From RBG-16-49-21 sp040768125 (GTDB lineage: Bacteria; Spirochaetota; UBA4802; UBA5550), in the NCBI GenBank assembly GCA_040768125.1, contig JAXGNG010000001.1:992001-1056000 (forward strand): DNA of 64,000 bases. The letters run 5' to 3'. Shown here in pieces: positions 36,034-45,619 of this stretch. The notes below the pieces were generated by a model that searched no databases, had not been told where the DNA came from, and saw only the letters and a list, made by a program, of their open reading frames with translations. The first letter of the stretch is position 1. Each line of letters opens with the position of its first letter. The translations under genes and the position numbers were made by a program.

Positions 36034-36690
36034 ATGATCACCCACCTTGACCACGAGATAGACCATGTCAAGTCGCGGATCTTCGAGATGGCGGACCGCG
36101 CCATCGAGTCGATCGTGAAGTCCGTCCGCGCCCTGAAGGAATCGAATTCAAACATGGCGGAGGAGGTACTGCGCGACGACGCGATCCTTGACAACCTCGA
36201 GGTCGAGATCGACAACGCGTGCATCAGGATACTGGTCACCCAGCAGCCCGCCGCGGTGCACCTCCGGCTTGTCCTGTCCCTCCTCAAGATCAATACCGAC
36301 CTGGAGCGGATCGGGGACCTCGCCACCAATATCGCGAAAGAGGCGATCAACCTTCACGGGAAGCCCCCGCTGAAGCCCCTGGTGGATATCCCGCGCATGG
36401 CGGAGATCTCGATAGAAATGCTACGGGACGCCTTCACCGCCATCACGGAGCGCGACGCGGAGCGGGCCCGGGGCGTCATCGCCAGGGACCAGGAGATAGA
36501 CACACTGAACACCCAGGTCTACCGGGAGCTCTTCACCTACATGGCGGAGAACGCCAACACCATATCCCAGTCCCTGGGCCTCATCATGGCCGCGAAGGCC
36601 CTGGAGCGGATCGGGGACCATGTTACCAATATCGCGGAGCGCGCCGTCTACTATATCGAGGGAGTCGATATACGCCACGCCGAGGAATGA
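36034..36690 (+). CDS. phoU: Phosphate transport system regulator PhoU
   Basis: This 218-residue all-helical protein has the two repeated PhoU halves, each with an E/DxxxD metal-binding motif: LERIGDLATNIAKEAINL and LERIGDHVTNIAERAVYYIEG. PhoU links the Pst transporter to PhoR and keeps the Pho response off when phosphate is plentiful. GGAGGAAGG lies just before ATG 36034. It sits between pstB and phoB, the classic order, with phoB starting 22 bases after its stop. Confidence 0.94.
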   Translation: MITHLDHEIDHVKSRIFEMADRAIESIVKSVRALKESNSNMAEEVLRDDAILDNLEVEIDNACIRILVTQQPAAVHLRLVLSLLKINTDLERIGDLATNIAKEAINLHGKPPLKPLVDIPRMAEISIEMLRDAFTAITERDAERARGVIARDQEIDTLNTQVYRELFTYMAENANTISQSLGLIMAAKALERIGDHVTNIAERAVYYIEGVDIRHAEE

Positions 36691-36712
36691 CGCGGCGCCG
36701 CGCGGGAGGGTC

Positions 36713-37402
<690 letters not shown>

Positions 37403-37409
37403 GCCCCCC

Positions 37410-39143
37410 ATGTTCAGGAAAGTGCGCACCCGCATCGTTGTTTCCTTCATGGTCCTCATCGCGGTCCTTACCGGGGCGCTGCTGTACATAATAATCGAGA
37501 CTTCGCGGGACTACCACATGGCCCTCATCGAGCGGGAGGTGGCCGAGAAGATCGATTTCGTCAAGCACGCGATTGAGGATAATCCTTCCGCCTATACCGC
37601 CGGGAACCTTTCCGGGAGAATGGATCGTATCCGCCGCCTTGCCGGCGTCGTCAGGATGAGGATCACCCTCGTCGGGACCGACGGCACCGTGATCGCCGAT
37701 TCAGACTATCCCGACGTGGAGGGGATGGACAACCACCGTTACCGGAAGGAAATACTCGAAGCGGCCTCGGGGGGGACGGGGACGAGCATTCGTTTCAGCG
37801 ACACCCTGAAAACCGGCATGCTCTACATGGCGAAACAAACCGACCGGTGCGTCATCCGCCTCGCCCGGCCCCTGGGCGAGGTCGAGGAGAGCATCGGCCG
37901 CCTGCGACGCTACATCCTGGGCGCCGGTTCCATCGCACTTCTCATATCCCTGGTCATCGTGGTCCTGATATCACGGATGATCACCCGGCCGATTGGGGAG
38001 GCCATCCGCTTCGCCCGGGACTTCTCGAGCGGCGATTTCTCCCGGCGCATACCCAACTACGGCGACGACGAGATCGGGACGCTCCAGAAGTCCCTCAACC
38101 GACTTGCGGACACCGTGGTGGGCAAGATCGATAGCCTGGTCTTCGAACAGAACAAGCTGGAGAAGACCTTCGAGAGCATCAACGACGGGATCGCCGTGAT
38201 CGGCGGGGACAGGAGGATCCTCGTGGCCAACGGGGCCTTCCGGTCCCTCCTGGACATCGACACCGCCGTGACGGGGAAGGTGTTCTTCGAGGTCATACGG
38301 AACCGCGGGATCAACGCCCGCGTCGAGGAGGCCCGCGCCACGGGCCGCCCCGCGGCCTTCGAGACCACGCTCCTGAACGGGCGTCACTGCGAGGTGCTGA
38401 TCAAGCCGATATCGGCCGGGGAATCGCTCCAGGGCCTCCTCCTGGTGCTCCACGATACCACGGAGAAGAAGAAGATCGAGCAGATGAAAACGGACCTCGT
38501 GGGCAACATGTCCCACGAGCTGAAAACGCCCATCGCCATCCTGAAGGGCTACCTGGAGACCCTGGAGGGCCACCTCGAGGAGCCCGACATGGCGAGGGAC
38601 CTTCTTCGCAAGGCCCTGGCAAACGTCGACCGGCAGAGCTCCCTGGTGAACGACATCCTGAAGCTGAACCGCCTGGAGACCACCTCCGATTTTCCCGATG
38701 AACCGATCAACATCGGGGAGATCATCCGCGGCAGCATCGAGATACTGGGCCCGAGGGCAGGGGGGAGGAACGTCACCCTTTCCCTCGAAGAGAGCGCGGC
38801 GCCGGCCACGGTCAGGGGAAACCGCTTCCTGGCGGAGGAAATCTTCTTCAATTTAATCGACAACGCCATCAGCTACAACCATGAAGGGGGGAGCGTCGTC
38901 ATTACCCTGGGGGCCCGGGGCGGGCGCCCCGTGGTGACGATCGCCGATACCGGGATCGGTATACCCCGGGAATCGATCGACAGGATCTTCGAGCGTTTCT
39001 ACAGGGTCGACAGGAGCCGGTCGCGCTCCACCGGGGGGACGGGCCTCGGTCTCTCCATCGTCAAGCACGCGGCGGACCTCCTGGGATGGAAGGTTTCCGT
39101 CGAGTCGGGACCATCCGGCACGGTCTTCACCGTGGAGACGTAG
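37410..39143 (+). CDS. phoR: Phosphate regulon sensor histidine kinase
   Basis: This 577-residue kinase has TM1 (about 10-29), a ~140-residue periplasmic part, TM2 (about 171-189), a HAMP domain (190-245), a PAS domain (250-355), and a HisKA/HATPase core with the phospho-accepting H369 in MSHELKTPIA, N box FFNLIDNAISYN, G1 ADTGIGIP and G2 GGTGLGLSIVK. A large periplasmic domain is longer than in E. coli PhoR but common in other phyla. It lies in the pstB-phoU-phoB-phoR unit and converges with pstA (12 bases between stops). Confidence 0.93.
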   Translation: MFRKVRTRIVVSFMVLIAVLTGALLYIIIETSRDYHMALIEREVAEKIDFVKHAIEDNPSAYTAGNLSGRMDRIRRLAGVVRMRITLVGTDGTVIADSDYPDVEGMDNHRYRKEILEAASGGTGTSIRFSDTLKTGMLYMAKQTDRCVIRLARPLGEVEESIGRLRRYILGAGSIALLISLVIVVLISRMITRPIGEAIRFARDFSSGDFSRRIPNYGDDEIGTLQKSLNRLADTVVGKIDSLVFEQNKLEKTFESINDGIAVIGGDRRILVANGAFRSLLDIDTAVTGKVFFEVIRNRGINARVEEARATGRPAAFETTLLNGRHCEVLIKPISAGESLQGLLLVLHDTTEKKKIEQMKTDLVGNMSHELKTPIAILKGYLETLEGHLEEPDMARDLLRKALANVDRQSSLVNDILKLNRLETTSDFPDEPINIGEIIRGSIEILGPRAGGRNVTLSLEESAAPATVRGNRFLAEEIFFNLIDNAISYNHEGGSVVITLGARGGRPVVTIADTGIGIPRESIDRIFERFYRVDRSRSRSTGGTGLGLSIVKHAADLLGWKVSVESGPSGTVFTVET

Positions 39144-39155
39144 CGTACGGCCCGC

Positions 39156-40022
<867 letters not shown>

Positions 40023-40023
40023 C

Positions 40024-40935
40024 TCAGTTCCCCTTCAGCTTGTACTTGTTCGAGAGATAATCGGCGATGATGTTGAAGAAAAAGGTTATCAGGAACAGGA
40101 TGATGCCGATGGCGAAGAGGGCGTGGTAGTGGCTTCCCCCCACTGCCGCCTCGGCCATTTCCGCGGCGATGTTGGACGTCAGGGGCCGCACGGGGGAGAA
40201 GAGAGACGTGGGCGCCACGGCGGCCCCCCCGGCCACCATGAGGACCACCATGGTTTCGCCGATGACCCGGGATATGCCGAGTATGATGGCGGTCCAGATC
40301 CCCGAGAGCGCCGCGGGGACCGTGATGTGGGATATCGTCTCCCAGCGGTTCGCCCCCAGGGCGTAGGACGCCTCCTTGAGTTCAACGGGCACCGAGGAGA
40401 TCGCGTCCTCGGAGATGCTGGCGATGGTGGGGATCGCCATGAAGGCGAGCATCAGCGCCGCGTTGAAGAGGTTCAGCCCCGTGTCCAGGTTGAACTGCCG
40501 CTGGAGGAAGGGCGCCACCACCACCATGCCGAAAAACCCGATGATGACCGACGGGATCGAGGCGATGATCTCAACGGCGGGCTTCACCACCTCGCGCACC
40601 CTCGGCGAGGCGAGCTCGGCCAGGTAAACGGCGATGGCGAGGCTCAGGGGCACGGCGATTATGGACGCCAGGAGCGTCACGGCCACTGAAGCCATGATCA
40701 GGGGCCCGATGCCGAAGCGGGGCGTTTCGCTCGTGGGATACCACTGGGACCCGAAGAGGAAATCCCCGACACCGACCTCGCGGAGGATCGGGAGCCCCTC
40801 GCTGAAGAGGAACACCATGATGAGGAGAAGAATGAAGATGCAGGAGAGGCCCACGGCGGGGAACACTTTCTCGAATGCCCTGTCGAGGAAGAGGCTTCTT
40901 CCCTTGCTCGCGCGGTTCGCGGGTTTCATTTCCAT
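40024..40935 (-). CDS. pstC: Phosphate ABC transporter permease PstC
   Basis: This protein of about 303 residues has six membrane helices and PstC features: SEGLPILREVGVGDFLFGSQWYPT, FGIGPLIMASVAVTLLASIIAVPLSLAIAVYLAE, IIASIPSVIIGFFGM, and the EAA loop ELKEASYALGANRWETISHITVPAALSGI followed by RVIGETMVVLMVAG. I chose ATG 40935 since GGAG lies 10 bases upstream; an ATG at 40959 adds eight residues without a credible ribosome binding site. A PHO-box-like site lies just upstream. Confidence 0.93.
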   Translation of the reverse strand: MEMKPANRASKGRSLFLDRAFEKVFPAVGLSCIFILLLIMVFLFSEGLPILREVGVGDFLFGSQWYPTSETPRFGIGPLIMASVAVTLLASIIAVPLSLAIAVYLAELASPRVREVVKPAVEIIASIPSVIIGFFGMVVVAPFLQRQFNLDTGLNLFNAALMLAFMAIPTIASISEDAISSVPVELKEASYALGANRWETISHITVPAALSGIWTAIILGISRVIGETMVVLMVAGGAAVAPTSLFSPVRPLTSNIAAEMAEAAVGGSHYHALFAIGIILFLITFFFNIIADYLSNKYKLKGN

Positions 40936-40992
40936 GTGCTGATCACTCCATGCTGCCATTCCCCATGGCTACCGTAATAACTAGTACGCGCG

Positions 40993-41010
40993 TATAAAGA
41001 AATTATAAAG
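40993..41010 (-). promoter_or_regulatory. PHO-box-like site upstream of pstC-pstA
   Basis: On the minus strand CTTTATA-ATTT-CTTTATA is an exact direct repeat of a heptamer with a 4-base spacer, about 60 bases before the pstC start. The spacing and core match the pstB and pstS sites. Confidence 0.6.
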
Positions 41011-41124
41011 AAGGGGTTAATAAAATATAAGGTCGAAAGGGATCCGGGGACATTCGGTCTCTCGATTCCGGTTTTTATTCCGCATAAATAATGCGGGGAA
41101 AATCGAAAAAAATTATTGTTAGTA

Positions 41125-41153
41125 TTGACAAATATTATTAGTTTTAGTATATT
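41125..41153 (+). promoter_or_regulatory. Near-consensus sigma-70 promoter
   Basis: A perfect -35 box TTGACA (41125-41130) and a -10 box TATATT (41148-41153) are separated by exactly 17 bases. It points to the small gene starting 39 bases downstream. Confidence 0.75.
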
Positions 41154-41191
41154 TTAGTTAGTTAGAGAATGCTTAATAACGGAGGATAGTC

Positions 41192-41296
41192 ATGAACAAT
41201 GTATATAAATTCTGCCTGAACGAAGAATGCTCCCGCTCCCTCGCGGTGACCAGAAGGGACATCGAAAACTATTTCCACAACCTGTCCTGGATATAA
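41192..41296 (+). CDS. Unrecognised 34-residue microprotein with own promoter and terminator
   Basis: ATG 41192 follows a strong GGAGG (41181-41185), with a near-consensus promoter at 41125-41153 and a terminator at 41336-41362. The peptide is basic/polar, with two Cys five residues apart (KFCLNEECSRSL) and an RRDIENYFHNLSW tail, and has no membrane helix. Immediately after the stop is a hairpin (ACGCGG/CCGCGT, 41298-41313). No gene follows on this strand, so it is not an attenuator leader. It could be a microprotein, a dual-function small RNA, or simply an sRNA. I recognise no family. Confidence 0.6.
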   Translation: MNNVYKFCLNEECSRSLAVTRRDIENYFHNLSWI

Positions 41297-41335
41297 CACG
41301 CGGGGACCCGCGTATAATCACCATAGAGACGAGCG

Positions 41336-41362
41336 AAAAAAGACGGCAATACCGTCTTTTTT
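41336..41362. terminator. Bidirectional rho-independent terminator
   Basis: AAAAAAGACGG and CCGTCTTTTTT are perfect complements around a 5-base loop. It serves the small plus-strand gene and, on the minus strand, the acyl-CoA dehydrogenase gene whose stop is at 41366. Confidence 0.85.
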
Positions 41363-41365
41363 CGT

Positions 41366-42724
41366 TTACTTCCCCTCCACCCGGGGCCAGACCTTCTTGA
41401 ATGCAGTGGCGGGGAAGAAGCAGTAGGGGCACTCCTCCGGCGGCTCGTCGCCGTAGTGGATGTGGCCGCAGATGCGGCACCGCCAGGCGATCCGCCCCTT
41501 CATCTCCCTGTCGAAGTCCGGGTCGCCGCTCCCGTCCCCCCTGAGGAGGGGAAGGTCCTCCAAGGAGGGCATGACGGGGCGGTAGCCGTTCATGGCGTGG
41601 CCCGCGAGGATCACGCGCTGGACCTCGCTCGTCCCCTCGTAAATCATCAGGAGGCGGATATCCCGCATGATCTTCTCGAAGGGGAAGAGACGGGTGTAGC
41701 CGTAACCCCCGGCCACCTGGAGGGCGTCGCTGGCGACCTCCAGGGCCGTTTCCGTGGCGTACATCTTGGCGATGGAGGCGTTGATTGTGGGGTCGATGCC
41801 CCTGTCCGCCTCCCAGGCCGACCGCCACACCAGGAGGCGCGCGGTCTCGATCTTCTGGTACATCTCCGCGATCTTGAACTGGACCGCCTGGAAGTTCTTC
41901 AGCTTCGTGCCGAAGGCCTGGCGCTTCTTCACGTAGTCAACGGCGAATTCCATGGCGGAGCGCGCGGCCCCCACGGCGAAGGCGCCGATGATGGGGCGCG
42001 TGCGTGAGAAGGTCCGCATGGCCAGGACGAAACCCTGGCCCGGGTCCGCCAGGACGTTCTCCGCCGGGACCCTGACGTCCCTGAAATTGAGGGCCGCGGT
42101 GTTCGACGCGCGCTGGCCCATCTTCGGGATGTGACGCCCGGTCCGCACCCCCTCCCAGCCGCGCTCCACGACGAAGGCGCAGATGCCCTCGTGGCGCGTC
42201 GAGGGGTCGACCGTGGCGAAGACCGTCATGTAATCGGCGATGCCGCCGTTGGTGATCCAGTATTTCGTGCCGTTGAGGATGTAGTCGTCGCCCTTCTTCT
42301 CGGCCCGGCAGCGCATCCCCGCCACGTCGGACCCCATGGTGGGCTCCGAGGTGGCGAAGCAGATGAGCTTCGGCTCCCGGGCGAGGATTCCCAGGTATTT
42401 TTTCTTGAGATGCTCCCGGTCGGAAAGGACGATGGGTTCGAGGCCCAGGGAGTTGACGAAAACCGAGGTGGCGATGCCGGAGCACGCGGCGGCGATCTCC
42501 TCGGTCACCAGGGCCCCCTCGACGAGCCCGTGGCCCCTTCCCCCGTACGCCGCCGGGATGTCACCGTTCATCAGGCCCGCCTCGAAGGCCTTCCTGAGAA
42601 GACCCTCGGGGACCAGGTTCATTTCGTCGTAGTAGGGGGCCGCGGGGAGCACCTCGGCGAGGGCGAATTCCCGCGCGCTCTTCCTGATTTCCTCCTGTTC
42701 CGGCGTGAGCGTGAAGTCAAGCAT
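41366..42724 (-). CDS. Acyl-CoA dehydrogenase fused to a rubredoxin-like domain
   Basis: This 452-residue protein has a complete acyl-CoA dehydrogenase fold: FATSEPTMGSDVAGM and KYWITNGG (FAD contacts), the catalytic Glu in MIYEGTSEVQ (E363), and RVILAGH near the end of the domain. After a short linker comes a rubredoxin-like iron site, WRCRICGHIHYGDEPPEECPYC, with four Cys at 416, 419, 432 and 435. Such domains usually carry one iron and single electrons. The fusion suggests that electrons from the flavin can pass directly to, or from, the rubredoxin part. It starts 18 bases downstream of the chemoreceptor gene stop, in the same direction. Confidence 0.88.
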   Translation of the reverse strand: MLDFTLTPEQEEIRKSAREFALAEVLPAAPYYDEMNLVPEGLLRKAFEAGLMNGDIPAAYGGRGHGLVEGALVTEEIAAACSGIATSVFVNSLGLEPIVLSDREHLKKKYLGILAREPKLICFATSEPTMGSDVAGMRCRAEKKGDDYILNGTKYWITNGGIADYMTVFATVDPSTRHEGICAFVVERGWEGVRTGRHIPKMGQRASNTAALNFRDVRVPAENVLADPGQGFVLAMRTFSRTRPIIGAFAVGAARSAMEFAVDYVKKRQAFGTKLKNFQAVQFKIAEMYQKIETARLLVWRSAWEADRGIDPTINASIAKMYATETALEVASDALQVAGGYGYTRLFPFEKIMRDIRLLMIYEGTSEVQRVILAGHAMNGYRPVMPSLEDLPLLRGDGSGDPDFDREMKGRIAWRCRICGHIHYGDEPPEECPYCFFPATAFKKVWPRVEGK

Positions 42725-42742
42725 CGGCTTCCTCCCGGCCCG

Positions 42743-45445
42743 TCAGCCTTTCCCCTTTGATTTCGCGTCTTCCTTCCCCGGGCCGCCGCCCTCGTTTTTC
42801 TTCTTGAACGAATCGATGTTGTTCGCCAGGTCATTGGCGCCGTAATCGACGATCCGGGCGTATCCCCTCACCATCTCGGCGTTCTCCAGGGTGCTCTGGG
42901 AGAGCTCGCTGATGGTGTTGACCGCCCGGGTGAGTTCGTCGATGACGTTTTTCTGCTCCATGGAGAAAGTATAGATGCCGCTGGAAATTTCGCTCAGGCG
43001 GTTGATCTTCTCCCGTATTTCCGTGTTCATCTCGCCCAGGTCGGTGGTGAATTCGAGGGTCTCCGAGAGGACGTCCCGGGTCTCGATGACCTTCGCGCGC
43101 ACGTCCGTGAATATCTTCGAGGTGTTGCTTATGAAGTCGAGCTCGCTCGTGATCTTCTCGGCATGCCGGATGATGGTGCCCTGGATGCCCTTGGCGAGCT
43201 CCGATGTCTGGTCCGCGAGCTTGTTGACCTCGTCGGCGACCACGGCGAAGCCCCGGCCGTGCTCCCCGGCGCGGGAGGCCTCGATGGCGGCGTTCAGGGC
43301 CAGGAGGTTGATCTTGTCCGCCACGTCATTGATGGCGTTGATGGTCCCCTCGATGTTGTGGAGGTACTGGGCCAGCTCCTCGATCGACTTCACCGACTTG
43401 TTGACGGTCTTCTCGCCGATCTCCACCTCCTTCACCGCCTCGTTGATCCGGTCCGTGATGCGGGAGATGCGCCCCGTGAGCTGCTCGCTTTTCTTGTTGA
43501 TCTCCGATATGTCGTCCTTCACGGAGTCCGAGCTTTCGAGCTGTATCCTGGAGTTCTCCAGGCTCGATTCGAACGAGGAGGACATCTCCTCGTAGGAGGC
43601 CGCGGCCTCCTCGACGATGGCGGTCAGCTCCTTGGCGATCTCGCCCAGGGACCCCGAGGCCTCGTTGAGGGAGCCGCTGATGCTCTTCACCTCGACGGTG
43701 TTGCCCGTGATGGTTCCCACGATGGTGCGGAGGGTCGCCACCATGCCGTTGAAGGTGCGGGTGATGTGGCCGATCTCGTCCTCGATCTTGACCGGTATCT
43801 CGATCTCGAGGTTGCCCTCGTCGACCTCGCGGACCCCGTGGGAGAGGGCGCGAAGGGGGTTGATGAGGATCCCGAGAAAGAAGAGCTGGAAGCCGAAGCG
43901 GACGATCACCATGGTGACGAGGAGAATGATCACGAACTTGAGCACCGTGGGGTGCATGTAGGCGCGGTAATCGACGTAGGGGAAGCCCGCTTCCCGCACG
44001 GCACCGGTGGCGGGATCCACCTGCATGTAGCCGATATAGTGGGACAGGCCGTCAGCCCCGGCGCGGTAGTGGCGGCTCGAGGGGCTTTTCATAAGGGTGA
44101 AGAGGTCGAGGACCTCGCGTTTCAGCTCCGCGCCGTCGCGATCGCTGTTTGCCAGGAGTTCCTCCATGGCGTCGTAAAAGGGGGCAATCTTTTCCCTTTT
44201 TTTAAGGGCGAAGAGGGACGCCTGGGAGTGGAACCCCTCGTCGGGTATCTGGCGGATCTTCGTAGCCGAGTACACGATGTCGCGGCTGAGCGTTTCCGCG
44301 AAGCGGAGGAGGTTCCCCGCCGGGTCCTCTTCTTCCGCCGGAATGGTATCGGCGTAGGCCCTGAGCGTGGTGGCGTAACCCCGGAAGTGGCCCGGGGCCC
44401 GGTCGAGCACGCGGTCGAGGTTCCGCTTGAAATTGCCTTGGGGCAGACGTTGTATTCGCTGCCAGAGGATGGTGTTCCGGAACTCTGCGCGCCTTCCCTC
44501 CATGTCCACTGACCCCGCCCCCGATAGGAACTGAAAGGCGTTCTTCTCCGGGAGATAGACGACGACGTACTTCGCGTCCTCACCGGGATGATTGTAGTCC
44601 AGGACCAAGGTCGCCGATTTTTCCCTGAGTCCGTCGAAGGAGGCGTCCTTCTCCAGGAGCAGGAAATAGCTGATGATCTGGAGCATGGCCAGGAAGGTGA
44701 CCAGGCTGATCCCGATCAGCTTACCCATGAAGGATATCCGGTCCTTCGTGTTGTTGATGTAGTAGACCAGGAGGATGAAGAAGCCGAGAACGTTGAACAG
44801 GACCCAGCTGTTGTTGAAGACCTCGCGGGCGATGAGGCCGTCGCGGCTCATGGTGTTGATCACGGCGGGAATTGCGGTGCTGGCGATGAAAATGAAGCCG
44901 ATGGTAAGGACCGTCCACCGCTCCCTGCCGCGGTGGGTGATTGTGCGCCAGATGCTGAGCATCAACCCGAATACGATGAAACCGATGATGACCAGGGCGA
45001 TGATCTTGCTGATGTCGTCGGCGTCGAAGTCCCAGTAGTGCCCCGAGAAGAAATAGACCTTCCCCGCTTTGAGGCTCACCACGGCGAAGGCGGCGGTGAA
45101 GAGAACGGCGACCGCGTGGCTGGCGTAGAGAACCACCTTTGCCACTCGGGGTGCCTTCACCTCCGGAAAGTAGAAGAAAAACGTGACGAAGTTGGCTTCC
45201 GCGATGAGGATGGTGATAATCGTGAGCCACCGGTGGTACGCCGCCAGGGGGTGATAGACCGAGGCGGAAACGAGATAGCCGATGTTGAATATTCCCATCC
45301 AGAAATAGGCCATGCCGAGCCGTCGGGACGCCATCGACTTGTTCTTCACCGCCATGAGAAAGAAGGTGGCCATGAGGAAAAAAACGACGGCGATAAAGGA
45401 GCCGAGGGAGAATGAGTTGAGATAGATTGTCTGTAGAAGGTTCAT
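42743..45445 (-). CDS. Methyl-accepting chemotaxis protein with multi-helix membrane sensor
   Basis: This 900-residue chemoreceptor starts with a block of about seven membrane helices (1-250), then a ~260-residue extracytoplasmic domain, another helix (about 515-540), a HAMP domain and a long signalling domain with the conserved hairpin tip (NLLALNAAIEASRAGEHGRG and FAVVADEVNKLAD). The C-terminus is lysine-rich and has no CheR pentapeptide. The seven-helix N-terminus is unlike the common two-helix receptors. I chose ATG 45445 with AAAGGA 8 bases upstream; ATG 45463 is an alternative. The ligand is unknown. Confidence 0.88.
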   Translation of the reverse strand: MNLLQTIYLNSFSLGSFIAVVFFLMATFFLMAVKNKSMASRRLGMAYFWMGIFNIGYLVSASVYHPLAAYHRWLTIITILIAEANFVTFFFYFPEVKAPRVAKVVLYASHAVAVLFTAAFAVVSLKAGKVYFFSGHYWDFDADDISKIIALVIIGFIVFGLMLSIWRTITHRGRERWTVLTIGFIFIASTAIPAVINTMSRDGLIAREVFNNSWVLFNVLGFFILLVYYINNTKDRISFMGKLIGISLVTFLAMLQIISYFLLLEKDASFDGLREKSATLVLDYNHPGEDAKYVVVYLPEKNAFQFLSGAGSVDMEGRRAEFRNTILWQRIQRLPQGNFKRNLDRVLDRAPGHFRGYATTLRAYADTIPAEEEDPAGNLLRFAETLSRDIVYSATKIRQIPDEGFHSQASLFALKKREKIAPFYDAMEELLANSDRDGAELKREVLDLFTLMKSPSSRHYRAGADGLSHYIGYMQVDPATGAVREAGFPYVDYRAYMHPTVLKFVIILLVTMVIVRFGFQLFFLGILINPLRALSHGVREVDEGNLEIEIPVKIEDEIGHITRTFNGMVATLRTIVGTITGNTVEVKSISGSLNEASGSLGEIAKELTAIVEEAAASYEEMSSSFESSLENSRIQLESSDSVKDDISEINKKSEQLTGRISRITDRINEAVKEVEIGEKTVNKSVKSIEELAQYLHNIEGTINAINDVADKINLLALNAAIEASRAGEHGRGFAVVADEVNKLADQTSELAKGIQGTIIRHAEKITSELDFISNTSKIFTDVRAKVIETRDVLSETLEFTTDLGEMNTEIREKINRLSEISSGIYTFSMEQKNVIDELTRAVNTISELSQSTLENAEMVRGYARIVDYGANDLANNIDSFKKKNEGGGPGKEDAKSKGKG

Positions 45446-45593
45446 TGGCTCGATCCTTTCCATGACGGGGAATCGCCGTTATCTCGCCGTCGGTTAATCG
45501 GCGAAATGGAAACGCATGCCGCGGCCCCGGTCTGTTATATCGTTCATTATATGGACGTCGCGTCACTTTTCAAGCAAAAAAGGGGGGTCGCGG

Positions 45594-45619
45594 GAAAAAG
45601 AAAGGGCCCCGATGCCCTT
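45594..45619 (-). terminator. Terminator overlapping the SpoIIE phosphatase stop codon
   Basis: On the minus strand AAGGGC and GCCCTT form a stem with a 6-base loop beginning at the stop codon and are followed by a TCTTTTT tract. This is a compact, probable rho-independent terminator. Confidence 0.55.
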
